Virus record (IMG/VR): IMGVR_UViG_3300046542_000245
Coordinates: 1-28,438 of that record
From: a virus
Reading direction: 5' to 3' (one strand)
Length of the DNA stretch: 28,438 nt
Positions 15,363 to 22,323 of this stretch are shown here, piece after piece. The first letter of the stretch is position 1. Each line of letters begins with the position of its first letter. The translations under genes and the position numbers were made by a program. The notes beneath the pieces were generated by a model, which did no database searches, was not told the origin of the DNA, and saw only the letters and a list, made by a program, of their open reading frames with translations.

Positions 15363-16952
15363 ATGATGATCATTGATCCGGTGGCGCTGGGGGACGTCGC
15401 GTCCACCCGGCCATCCTCTAAAAATGTGTACGACAAGGCCGGCACGCTGGTGACGGTGCCGGCTAACCAGGTCGCGATCACCTACGACCCGAGCGACCTC
15501 AAAAAAGCGCCGTACCCAGTGATCGAGCCGTCCGCGACGAACGTTATCAGGTCGTCTGAAAACCTCGCCGATATGGCGGTATGGGCACAAATCGGCCTGA
15601 CCGTTACGCCAAACACAGGCATCGCGCCCGATGGGACGGTGAGCATGGACACACTAAACGGCGTAGCTGCAGTTACGTGCTACGTGCAACAGACCTTCGC
15701 GGTTACCCCGCAGGCCGATTGGGGAGTCTCGATATTTTTTAGCAAGGACACGTCCGATAGCAGTTGGATTCGCGTATTTAACAGCGGCCTGAGCGTCGAG
15801 ATGGCGGGCGTCATCTTCCAATGGACGAATGGCGTTCCGAGCATCGTTGCCACATCGGGGGCGTGGACGAAAATGCCGACTATCGAGCTGGGCACGGGCG
15901 GCGTTTACCGGCTAAAAGGGCTCGTCAACACGCAGGCTAACGCCGCACTTAACTTGCTGGTGTACCCGAGCACGAACAACAAGGCGGAAAACGCAAAGTT
16001 TTGGGGCGCGCATGCGCAGCTCGGGGAAGTCGGCACCTACATTTCGACCGCCGGTGCCGTCGTTACGCGCGCGGCCGACACCATCGCTGCCGGCGCTGGC
16101 CTGGTCTACTCCAATGTCGCGATCACCGAAACGGCCTACAGCGTCGCGGCGACCTATGCCAAGGACGCCCAGGTCTACGACCCGGCCACTTACCTGATGT
16201 ATCAGTCGCTGGCCAACGCCAACACCGGCAAGGCGCTGACTGACACGACGGCGTGGACCCCGATGAACAGGCCCGTCAACCGCTGGCAGATGTTCGACAG
16301 TTACAACAACACGCAGACTGCCAATGCCGAAGAGATCATGGTGGTCCTCAGCCCGCAGGCGATCAGTCAGGGTGTTTACCTCGGCAACGTCGATGCGACC
16401 GAGGTGCGTATCTCCGTGGTCGACCTGAGCGAAGGACTGGTCTACCGCGAGACACAGAGTCTGGTGGTGCCGGACTCGAAGTCGTCATTCTACAACTGGT
16501 GTTTCAAGCGCATCCGCCGCAAGTCCTACCTGGTGTCGGTGGGGCTGCCGCCGTACGCCAACGCCTTGATCACGATCGCGATCAGGAAGCCGGGAGGCAT
16601 CGCAAAGTGCGGCGTGTGCGCCGTCGGGCCGCTGGTAGACGTCGGCCTGTCGCAGTACGGCCTATCGCGCGAGATCCGTGACTTCTCGACCATCAACTTC
16701 AACTTCGATGGGACCAGCAACCAGCAGATCCGCAACTACGCCAAGCGCATGGATGTCGACGTGCAGATCGAGAACGACGTGATCGACAGCGTCACGGAGA
16801 ACCTGGAGGCCTACCGCCAAAGGCCGGTGGCGTGGATCGGCGCCAAGGAATTCGGGTCGGCCTGCGTGTTCGGACGCTACTCCAGCTTCAAGAACGTGAT
16901 CAAGAATGTGCCGTTTTCCCTAATGAACTTGCAAATTGAAGGAACCGTTTAA
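15363..16952 (+). CDS. Tail tip / minor tail protein with inserted lectin-like module
   Basis: 529 aa. The N-terminal 45 residues (DPVALGDVASTRPSSKNVYDKAGT is split by a loop) and the C-terminal 270 (from about YSVAATYAKDAQVYDPATYLMYQ onward) resemble distal-tail/minor tail proteins. Between about residues 50 and 240 lies a beta-rich module beginning EPSATNVIRSSENLADMAVW and ending with the AHAQLGEVGTYISTAGA segment, a layout typical of concanavalin-like carbohydrate-binding modules in phage fibres. Bases 15530-16060 are visibly richer in A/T third positions than flanking genes, suggesting module exchange. The stop overlaps the next ATG by one base. Function in host contact is inferred. Confidence 0.72.
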   Translation: MMIIDPVALGDVASTRPSSKNVYDKAGTLVTVPANQVAITYDPSDLKKAPYPVIEPSATNVIRSSENLADMAVWAQIGLTVTPNTGIAPDGTVSMDTLNGVAAVTCYVQQTFAVTPQADWGVSIFFSKDTSDSSWIRVFNSGLSVEMAGVIFQWTNGVPSIVATSGAWTKMPTIELGTGGVYRLKGLVNTQANAALNLLVYPSTNNKAENAKFWGAHAQLGEVGTYISTAGAVVTRAADTIAAGAGLVYSNVAITETAYSVAATYAKDAQVYDPATYLMYQSLANANTGKALTDTTAWTPMNRPVNRWQMFDSYNNTQTANAEEIMVVLSPQAISQGVYLGNVDATEVRISVVDLSEGLVYRETQSLVVPDSKSSFYNWCFKRIRRKSYLVSVGLPPYANALITIAIRKPGGIAKCGVCAVGPLVDVGLSQYGLSREIRDFSTINFNFDGTSNQQIRNYAKRMDVDVQIENDVIDSVTENLEAYRQRPVAWIGAKEFGSACVFGRYSSFKNVIKNVPFSLMNLQIEGTV

Positions 16953-17962
16953 TGGCGAACCAGATTACCGTCCTCCTCGATCCGACGCAGATGCCGGCGC
17001 GCACGCAGGACCAGACCGTATTCGATAACAACATGGCGAACCTCGCCGCAAACCTCCCGACGCTGGGCGCGCAAATGAACCTGGTGGCCGCCACGATGAA
17101 TGCTTACTCGGCGGGCACGGCGTACTCGATCCCGTATACGTTCGACGCGGCTACAGCCGACGCCGATCCGGGCGCGGGGAAGATTCGGTTCGATAACGCG
17201 ACGCAGAGCGGCACCACGACGCTGCGCTTGGATTTGCTTGGGTCCAATGGTATCGACTACACCACGCTGGTTGACAGCTTCGATGCATCGACGAGCATTG
17301 TAAAAGGCGCAATCCGTATCGAAAAGGCAGCCGACCCGACCAAGTTCATTGCGTTCAACGTAACCGGCCGTGCAGCGCCGGCGGGGTACAGGAACGTCGC
17401 CGTGAGTTACGTGGGCATTTCATCGGCTAATCCGTTTGCCAACGGTGATGCGCTGGTCCTTAAGTTCCAGCGCACGGGCGATAAGGGCGATCCCGGCGTC
17501 GTTACAGCGTTTCCGATGCTGCACGCACGCGATGAGAAAACGTCCGGAACCTCCGGCGGGGCCATCGTCGCGAGCACTTGGACGGCGCGCACACTCAACA
17601 CGGTTAAGAAGAACAGCATTACGGGCGCGAGCGTCGCTGGCAATCAAATTACCCTGCCGGCAGGTACTTACCGCTTCCGCGGCCGTGCTCCTGCCTTCGA
17701 CGCTAACGCGCACCAAGCCGCTCTTTATAACGTAACCGACGGCGGCTTCGCCATGGTTGGGTCGACCAGCTACTCAGGCCCGACGACGACGCCGATGAGC
17801 TCCGACAGTGACCTGGCGGGAGAGATCATCTTGGCTGCGCCTAAGGTATTTGAGCTGCGCCATTGGATCGCCAACGGTACGAACGGGACGAATATAGGCC
17901 AGCCTGCTAACACTGGCCAAGTCGAGGTCTATTCCGAAATCATCTTTGAAAAGGTCGCATGA
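16952..17962 (+). CDS. Tail fibre / receptor-binding protein with C1q-like C-terminus
   Basis: 336 aa. The N-terminal 60 residues (LLDPTQMPARTQDQTVFDNNMA and following) probably anchor to the tail tip. The middle is beta-rich. A short collagen-like GDKGDPG lies at about residue 174. The C-terminal 140 residues (from PMLHARDEKTSG; GTYRFRGRAPAFDANAH; EIILAAPKVFELRHW) resemble the jelly-roll C1q/TNF-like heads found at the tips of phage fibres. AAGGAA precedes ATG 16952. Receptor specificity cannot be read from sequence. Codon usage is also more A/T-rich than in the head genes, as expected of an exchangeable region. Confidence 0.75.
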   Translation: MANQITVLLDPTQMPARTQDQTVFDNNMANLAANLPTLGAQMNLVAATMNAYSAGTAYSIPYTFDAATADADPGAGKIRFDNATQSGTTTLRLDLLGSNGIDYTTLVDSFDASTSIVKGAIRIEKAADPTKFIAFNVTGRAAPAGYRNVAVSYVGISSANPFANGDALVLKFQRTGDKGDPGVVTAFPMLHARDEKTSGTSGGAIVASTWTARTLNTVKKNSITGASVAGNQITLPAGTYRFRGRAPAFDANAHQAALYNVTDGGFAMVGSTSYSGPTTTPMSSDSDLAGEIILAAPKVFELRHWIANGTNGTNIGQPANTGQVEVYSEIIFEKVA

Positions 17963-18597
17963 TGCTTGATATCGAAGATACTCAAGGCACTCCGGCGCTG
18001 ACGGCGGCGCCTCAACCGTTCGGTTACGTCGTGTTCGACGAGAACGGCGCGCTTGTCGAATCGTGCTTCCAGGTGCCGCCGGCCGCACACGCGGGGCGCT
18101 GGATCGGCGTCGACGAGGCCACCCGTGACAACTGGACCGCGTACCGCGCCAACGCGGCGCGCGATGGCGTGGAGCTCCTGCCCCCCATCACGCCGTTGGT
18201 TGACCTGGCGGCGCTCAAAACCGCCGCGCTCAGCCAGACGTATGCCGATGTCGATCGGGTCTACGCGGACGCGGTGGGTAACCGGGCGACCGAATACCAG
18301 GAGGCGGAACAGGCGGCGCGCGATTATGCGGCAGCAGGTTACGCCGGCGCGGCGTCCGAATACGTGTCGGACTATGCCCTGAACAATCCGACGCTGGAAG
18401 CCCAGACCAATCAGTGGGCGGCCGACGAGATCATCGCGCGGGCGGACGCGTTCCGGACCGCACAGAAGGCCATGCGCAGCAAGCGCTTCGAATGCCAGGC
18501 CGCGATGCGTGCCGCGGCTACCGCGGATGAGCTTGAGCAGGCGATCGCGCAGTGGGCGGGCTTCATTGCCGGCCTGCGCGCCGCGCTGGAGCTGTAA
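17959..18597 (+). CDS. Probable tail fibre assembly / fibre-associated protein
   Basis: 212 aa. Starts in an ATGA overlap with the fibre gene stop (a second ATG follows at 17962). The first 60 residues (FGYVVFDENGALVESCFQV, GRWIGVDEATRDNWTAYR) resemble a small beta domain; the rest is highly helical and Ala-rich (ADVDRVYADAVGNRATEYQ, TNQWAADEIIARADAFRTAQKAM). Proteins with this VD-VYADAVGNRATEY segment are common after phage fibre genes and are often annotated as tail or fibre-assembly proteins. Overlap on both sides indicates co-translation with the fibre. Function inferred from position. Confidence 0.65.
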   Translation: MMLDIEDTQGTPALTAAPQPFGYVVFDENGALVESCFQVPPAAHAGRWIGVDEATRDNWTAYRANAARDGVELLPPITPLVDLAALKTAALSQTYADVDRVYADAVGNRATEYQEAEQAARDYAAAGYAGAASEYVSDYALNNPTLEAQTNQWAADEIIARADAFRTAQKAMRSKRFECQAAMRAAATADELEQAIAQWAGFIAGLRAALEL

Positions 18598-19082
18598 TGC
18601 TGCGCGCTGCCTTCTACAAGGGCGCGCACGCGGGGCTGCCGGGTGTCTACAACCGGCTGGTGCGCTGGTGGTGCCGCAGCGCCTACTCGCACGTCGAGCT
18701 GGTGTTCGGCGACGGCCAGGCCGCTTCGGCGTCTTACATGGATGGCGGCGTGCGCTTCAAGGCGATCGACTTCGATCCGATGCTGTGGGACTTCGTGCCG
18801 CTGCCGGCCGCGCTCGAGCAACGCGCCCGCGCCTGGTTCGTAAAGCACAAGGGGCAAGCCTACGACCTGCTCGGCAACCTGCACTTCGTCATTGGCGGCG
18901 TCGGCGACGACAAGGAAAAGTGGTTCTGCTCGGAGTCGGTGGCGGCCGCACTGGGCATGGATCAGGCATGGCGTTACGACCCCGCGACGCTGTATTCAGC
19001 CCTGTTCTTCCTCGCTGGTAGTGATGCGGCCGTCGTCGATCCCGATATGGCGGCCGCGGCAAATAGTCCACTTTCTCCCTAG
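18597..19082 (+). CDS. Permuted NlpC/P60-like cysteine hydrolase
   Basis: 161 aa. YiiX/YebB-like permuted papain fold: the His comes first (His32 with Glu34 in SAYSHVELVF) and the Cys later (Cys111 in EKWFCSESVAAALG). Such enzymes cleave peptide or acyl bonds; in phages they occur beside tail genes and may act on the cell wall at entry. The ATG overlaps the previous TAA by one base. The last residues (NSPLSP) and the TAG stop are encoded by the third copy of the 26-bp hairpin, so the natural C-terminus has been set by that repeat. Substrate unknown. Confidence 0.82.
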   Translation: MLRAAFYKGAHAGLPGVYNRLVRWWCRSAYSHVELVFGDGQAASASYMDGGVRFKAIDFDPMLWDFVPLPAALEQRARAWFVKHKGQAYDLLGNLHFVIGGVGDDKEKWFCSESVAAALGMDQAWRYDPATLYSALFFLAGSDAAVVDPDMAAAANSPLSP

Positions 19083-19091
19083 AAAGTGGAC
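19066..19091 (+). repeat. 26-bp hairpin repeat, copy 3
   Basis: Identical to the copies at 3505 and 5439. It overlaps the 3' end of the NlpC/P60-like gene, supplying its stop in the hairpin loop, and separates the tail module from the lysis module. Confidence 0.95.
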
Positions 19092-19092
19092 G

Positions 19093-19110
19093 CCAGTTTT
19101 AACAAACTGG
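19093..19110 (+). other. Second hairpin beside repeat copy 3
   Basis: Perfect 7-bp stem (CCAGTTT paired with AAACTGG) with a TAAC loop, two bases after the 26-bp hairpin. No T tract follows. The remaining gap to 19176 holds no gene or clear promoter. Confidence 0.5.
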
Positions 19111-19176
19111 GGCTTCATTGTTGAACACTGGACGCGATGTCCGGCACAGCGAAAAGGCCATCCATGCTAGGTGCAA

Positions 19177-19452
19177 ATGCTCATGCGTTTTGATCCGACT
19201 ATCAACCTGGGCCACGTCCTGACGTTCGCAGGCTTCATCGTCGCCGGCTTCGGCGCCTACAGCGCGCTGGACAAGCGGGTGGTCGTACTGGAAGAGCAGC
19301 GCTTCGCGCAGGCAGCCGTGGACCGCCGGCAGGACGACGAACGCAGCGAAATGAAGCGCACCAACCGCGAAGACTTCAAAGAGATCAATTCGAAGCTGGA
19401 CCGGCTATTGCTGGTGGCCGGGGCACCGCAGACACAGCGTATGGGGAGGTAG
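19177..19452 (+). CDS. Membrane protein with cytoplasmic/periplasmic coiled coil, lysis module
   Basis: 91 aa from ATG 19177. One transmembrane segment (LGHVLTFAGFIVAGFGAYSAL) is followed by a charged coiled coil (ALDKRVVVLEEQRFAQAA, DDERSEMKRTNREDFKEINSKLDRLLL). Three starts are possible: GTG 19171, ATG 19177 and ATG 19183; AGGTG at 19169-19173 could serve either ATG, so the start is uncertain by a few residues. It directly precedes the holin gene, with three bases between. Its role may be antiholin-like or as a second lysis membrane protein, but no family is recognised. Confidence 0.72.
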   Translation: MLMRFDPTINLGHVLTFAGFIVAGFGAYSALDKRVVVLEEQRFAQAAVDRRQDDERSEMKRTNREDFKEINSKLDRLLLVAGAPQTQRMGR

Positions 19453-19454
19453 TG

Positions 19455-19724
19455 ATGGACCGGATCAAGAAGCCGCTGCATTTGATGGAGAAGTACGTGT
19501 GGGCCGTGCTGCTGGCCCTGTACCCGTTTGCCGACCAGATCCTGGCCATGGCCGAGGTCCAGTTGCCGGTGCTGCAGCCGGTGTTGGGCGCCAACGCGTT
19601 TCGCTACATGGGGCTGGCGATCGTGGTGGCCAAGTTTGCCCTGCAGGCGTGGCGTTGCTTGCAGCAGCTGCGCGCGCTGTTAGCCAACATCCCGCTGCGC
19701 TCGGACGAAGCGCCCCATGGCTGA
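19455..19724 (+). CDS. Putative holin
   Basis: 89 aa. Two hydrophobic segments (VWAVLLALYPFADQIL and YMGLAIVVAKFALQAW) lie between a basic N-terminus (MDRIKKPLHLMEKY) and a charged C-terminus, the usual make-up of a small holin that forms or triggers holes in the inner membrane. GGAGG at 19445-19449 sits five bases before ATG 19455. It overlaps the endolysin gene by eight bases (endolysin ATG at 19717). With a SAR endolysin downstream, it would act as a pinholin that collapses the membrane potential; that is inference. Confidence 0.75.
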   Translation: MDRIKKPLHLMEKYVWAVLLALYPFADQILAMAEVQLPVLQPVLGANAFRYMGLAIVVAKFALQAWRCLQQLRALLANIPLRSDEAPHG

Positions 19725-20244
19725 GACGAACAAGCAGCGCCCGCAGCGCCTGGCGATCGCCGCCGCGCTGGCCACCGCGCTGGCACTGCCAGCGGAGGGC
19801 CTGCGCCAGGTGGCCTATTACGACCCGCCCGGGATCCTGACGGTTTGCCGGGGCCACACTGGCGCCGACGTGCAGAAGAACGTTACCTACTCGCTGGCTC
19901 AGTGCGACGCCTGGATGACGGCTGACATGAAGAGGGCGATCGAGCAGGTCGACCGCTGCGCACCCAACCTGCCGCCCGAGGTGCTAGCCGCGTTCGGCGA
20001 TGCCGCTTTCAACATGGGCAGCAGGATTGCCTGCGACACCGCAAACAGCACGGCCGCGCGCTACCTGCACCAGTACAGCATGGTGGCGTACAAGGATGCG
20101 GCCAGCGGCAAGCCGCTGCTGGCGGCCGCGTGCAACCAGCTGCCGCGCTGGGACAAGGCCAACGTGGCCGGCGTGATGGTCTCGCTGCCGGGTCTTACCA
20201 AGCGCCGCGCCGCCGAACGTGACCTATGCCTGCAGGGCGCCTGA
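19717..20244 (+). CDS. SAR endolysin, GH24-type lysozyme (muramidase)
   Basis: 175 aa. The lysozyme signature E-8-D-5-T is exact: Glu27 (LPAEGLR), Asp36 (YYDPPG) and Thr42 (ILTVCRG). Downstream blocks AFGDAAFNMGS and LPGLTKRRAAERDLCLQ are typical of phage lysozymes. A weakly hydrophobic, Ala-rich N-terminal helix (residues 12-25, LAIAAALATALALP) directly abuts the catalytic Glu, after a basic N-terminus, as in P21-type signal-anchor-release endolysins. Such an enzyme is exported by Sec, held inactive in the membrane, then released when the membrane depolarises. It starts eight bases inside the holin gene. Confidence 0.92.
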   Translation: MAETNKQRPQRLAIAAALATALALPAEGLRQVAYYDPPGILTVCRGHTGADVQKNVTYSLAQCDAWMTADMKRAIEQVDRCAPNLPPEVLAAFGDAAFNMGSRIACDTANSTAARYLHQYSMVAYKDAASGKPLLAAACNQLPRWDKANVAGVMVSLPGLTKRRAAERDLCLQGA

Positions 20245-20247
20245 GTC

Positions 20248-20388
20248 ATGGATGGCGAACTCGATTATCTGGACCCGGTGCCGTGCTGCGATGAACTGCC
20301 ACGCGGCGCCTGGCTGATCGGCAGCATCGCCGCGATCCCGCTCGCACTGCTCGCGCTGGCGCTGTTGCATTCGTTTGGGGAGAGGTGA
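20248..20388 (+). CDS. 46-aa single-span membrane protein in lysis cassette
   Basis: ATG 20248 follows the endolysin stop by three bases, and the TGA shares its last base with the Rz ATG (TGATG). The acidic, Cys-Cys N-terminus (MDGELDYLDPVPCCDELP) is followed by a strong transmembrane helix (AWLIGSIAAIPLALLALALL) and a short HSFGER tail. Placement between endolysin and spanins, tight spacing and a convincing membrane span make it likely real. It may be a second holin, a holin inhibitor or a lysis regulator; no family is recognised. Confidence 0.68.
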   Translation: MDGELDYLDPVPCCDELPRGAWLIGSIAAIPLALLALALLHSFGER

Positions 20389-20993
20389 TGGAAGACCTGA
20401 CCGATATCGCCAAGGATGCCGGGCGTGCGATCGCCGGGCCGCTGGCGTTGCTGATGGACCCGCGCTTCTGGCTGGCGGTGGTGCTGTACACGCTCACGGT
20501 TGCGGCCACCACCGGACATTACGTGAGCCGGTATGTGACGCACGAAGCCCGGCTGGCCGAGGTACAGCGCACCGCTGCGGCAGTGGCCGAACAGGCCAAA
20601 GCCGACGCCTTAGTGTTGGCCGATGAACGAGCGCTGCACAAGGCCGACTTGGCCGATTTCGAGACATACCGCAAGGAGAACACCGATGCTCACGCTGAAA
20701 AAGACCGCCTTATCGCTCGCCTGCGCGCTGGCACTGAGCGCTTGCGGGTCCCCGTCCGTCAGGTTTGTCCAGCGGCGTCCGATGCAGGTGGACCCGCTGC
20801 CGGCGGAGCTGGCGGGGAAGGATACGCCGAACTTAGTCCAGACGCTTCGGAGTTCTTGGTCAACCTCCTCCAGCGTGGCGACGACGCCATCCGCAAGCAC
20901 GGCCAAGTAGTCGACCGCTACAACCGACTGCTGGCCAAGTGCACGAGCGCGCGCACTTCGGCCGATCCGCCGGACGACGCCGAGGCGGAGTAA
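20388..20993 (+). CDS. i-spanin, Rz-like
   Basis: 201 aa. Inner-membrane spanin subunit that, with the outer-membrane lipoprotein, fuses the two membranes in the last step of lysis. There is one transmembrane segment (RFWLAVVLYTLTVAATTGHYV, about 26-46), then a long coiled coil (HEARLAEVQRTAAAVAEQAK through DRLIARLRAGTERLR), a Gly/Pro-rich linker, and a C-terminal helix with Cys (VVDRYNRLLAKCTSA). Longer than lambda Rz (153 aa). GGGGAGAGG precedes ATG 20388. The o-spanin gene is nested in the +1 frame. Confidence 0.87.
   Translation: MEDLTDIAKDAGRAIAGPLALLMDPRFWLAVVLYTLTVAATTGHYVSRYVTHEARLAEVQRTAAAVAEQAKADALVLADERALHKADLADFETYRKENTDAHAEKDRLIARLRAGTERLRVPVRQVCPAASDAGGPAAGGAGGEGYAELSPDASEFLVNLLQRGDDAIRKHGQVVDRYNRLLAKCTSARTSADPPDDAEAE
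20686..20910 (+). CDS. o-spanin lipoprotein, Rz1-like, nested within Rz
   Basis: 74 aa, entirely inside the Rz gene in a different frame. AAGGAG is placed just upstream of ATG 20686. A signal peptide of Lys-Lys then Leu/Ala (LKKTALSLACALALSAC) ends in the lipobox LSAC, with the lipidated Cys at residue 20. The mature part is about 55 residues, with prolines (PSVRF, MQVDPLPAELA) as in other Rz1 proteins. Lipoprotein sorting to the outer membrane is expected (Gly-Ser after Cys). The full nesting matches the lambda Rz/Rz1 arrangement. Confidence 0.9.
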   Translation: MLTLKKTALSLACALALSACGSPSVRFVQRRPMQVDPLPAELAGKDTPNLVQTLRSSWSTSSSVATTPSASTAK

Positions 20994-21003
20994 AAGACAG
21001 GGC

Positions 21004-21037
21004 GCCGGCGGCGATTGCGCGAACAACCGCCGCCGGC
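21004..21037 (+). other. GC-rich hairpin at end of late operon
   Basis: A perfect 10-bp inverted repeat (GCCGGCGGCG and its complement) flanks a 14-base loop, 10 bases after the Rz stop. There is no T tract, so it is a possible rho-type or partial terminator closing the lysis module. Confidence 0.5.
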
Positions 21038-21081
21038 CTCAATCCACTGAACAGCCAGTGAACCGAGCCAAGGCTCTGCCA

Positions 21082-21126
21082 CCTCCCGGGAGGCGGGCGG
21101 AGTCTAGCATATAAGTTTAGAAAAGG
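21082..21126 (+). promoter_or_regulatory. Possible promoter/operator of the methylase gene
   Basis: A perfect 12-bp palindrome (CCTCCCGGGAGG, 21082-21093) precedes an unusually AT-rich stretch with a -10-like TATAAG at 21110-21115 and the ribosome binding site AAAAGG at 21121-21126. No good -35 is visible. The palindrome could be an operator. Confidence 0.4.
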
Positions 21127-21133
21127 TTAAACA

Positions 21134-21922
21134 ATGGCTGTTCCAATTATCCCGTGGATGGGCGGCAAGCGCCGTCTGGCCGACTACCTGATTCCGCAGT
21201 CCCCGCCGCACAAGTGCTACGTCGAGGTATTCGCCGGCGGCGCTGCGCTGTACTTCCTGCGGCCGCCGGCCGAGGTCGAGGTGATCAACGACATCAATGG
21301 CGAGCTGGTCCGGCTGTACCGGGTGGTGCAGAACCACCTCGAGGAATTTGTCCGCCACTTCAAGTTCGCGCTCTCTAGCCGGGAGGTGTTCAAGTGGCAC
21401 CAGGTCACGCCGCCGGACACGCTCACCGACATCCAGCGCGCGGTGCGCTTCTTCTACCTGCAGCAGCAGGCCTTCGGCGGCAAGGTCGAAGGGCAGAACT
21501 GGGGCACGGCCACCACGGCGCCGCCGGTCAACCTGCTGCGGATCGAAGAGAACCTGTCGGCCGCGCACCTGCGCCTGGCGGGCACGTACATCGAGAACAT
21601 GGACTGGTACAAGCTGATCGAGCGGTACGACCGACCGCACACGCTGTTCTACCTGGATCCGCCATATTGGGAGACCGAGGGCTATGGCGTGGACTTCGGG
21701 ATCGCCGAGTACGAGAAGATGGCCGAGCTGCTCGCGCGCATCAAGGGCAAGGCGATCGTCAGCCTGAACGATCACCCGGAGATCCGGCGCATCTTCGCGG
21801 CGTTCCAGATGGACACCGTTCCTATCAACTACATCGTGGGCGGCGCCGGCAGGACCGCGGAGCGCTCCGAGGTGATCATCTACAGTTGGGACCGCGCCGC
21901 GGATCCGGCCGGGTTGTTCTAG
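21134..21922 (+). CDS. D12-class DNA adenine N6-methyltransferase
   Basis: 262 aa. Transfers methyl from S-adenosylmethionine to adenine N6. The motifs of the D12 (Dam-like) class are in order: PWMGGKRRL at 7-15, the SAM-binding VEVFAGGAAL at 30-39, a INDINGELVRLY block at 51-62, and catalytic DPPY at 175-178, followed by LNDHPEIR. Target site is not readable; no restriction partner is nearby, so it is an orphan. It probably protects phage DNA from host nucleases or affects regulation. It is set apart from the late operon by 140 bases with its own AT-rich leader. Its TAG overlaps the opposite-strand stop in a shared CTAG. Confidence 0.93.
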   Translation: MAVPIIPWMGGKRRLADYLIPQSPPHKCYVEVFAGGAALYFLRPPAEVEVINDINGELVRLYRVVQNHLEEFVRHFKFALSSREVFKWHQVTPPDTLTDIQRAVRFFYLQQQAFGGKVEGQNWGTATTAPPVNLLRIEENLSAAHLRLAGTYIENMDWYKLIERYDRPHTLFYLDPPYWETEGYGVDFGIAEYEKMAELLARIKGKAIVSLNDHPEIRRIFAAFQMDTVPINYIVGGAGRTAERSEVIIYSWDRAADPAGLF

Positions 21923-22323
21923 CGGCAGACGGCCTCGGCGGCCTGGACCACGCCGCCCGCCGTCTTGGCCGACACTTCGCACCGGGTGCTGGTGTCGTCC
22001 AGGCGGCGCGAGATCTGGATCGCCGCCGAGCCGTCGTAGGTACAGTACAGCCACTTTTCGCCGCCGCCGGCGAATTGCCAGATGGTGACGCTGCCGTCCT
22101 TGCGCTTCTTGCTGTTCGCTGGCACCAGGTAGGTCATCGATTCGGGCGGCCCGGCCATCATCCCGAACCCGGTCAGGCGCATGAGGCTCGAGGAATAACC
22201 CTGCCAGCCGGCCGGCGCCTTGACTGCGACGGCTGCCTTCGCCAGCATCGGCGGACAGGTGGTGGGCTGGGCTTGTACCTGCAGCGTCGCGCTGGCCAGC
22301 AGGAGGGCGATCGCGGCGCGCAT
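21919..22323 (-). CDS. Exported STY0301-like protein, candidate periplasmic immunity protein
   Basis: 134 aa. A clear Sec signal peptide (MRAAIALLLASATLQVQA, cleavage likely after residue 18) leads to a mature protein with four cysteines (near CPP, WLYCTYD, STRCEV and the C-terminal VCR), enough for two disulphides. The layout, with AGWQGYSSSLMRLTGF, W-F-WLYC and RRLDDTSTRCEV, fits the STY0301 family of uncharacterised enterobacterial and burkholderial proteins as I recall it. Its ATG overlaps the stop of the BPSL0067-like hydrolase by one base, so both are made from one mRNA. A periplasmic partner next to a cytoplasmically made wall hydrolase suggests immunity; that function is inference. 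Confidence 0.75.
   Translation of the reverse strand: MRAAIALLLASATLQVQAQPTTCPPMLAKAAVAVKAPAGWQGYSSSLMRLTGFGMMAGPPESMTYLVPANSKKRKDGSVTIWQFAGGGEKWLYCTYDGSAAIQISRRLDDTSTRCEVSAKTAGGVVQAAEAVCR

Noticed and set aside
21217-21432. Small antisense frames opposite the methylase gene
   Set aside because: The + strand gene carries ordered methyltransferase motifs; the antisense frames have no ribosome binding site or family features.
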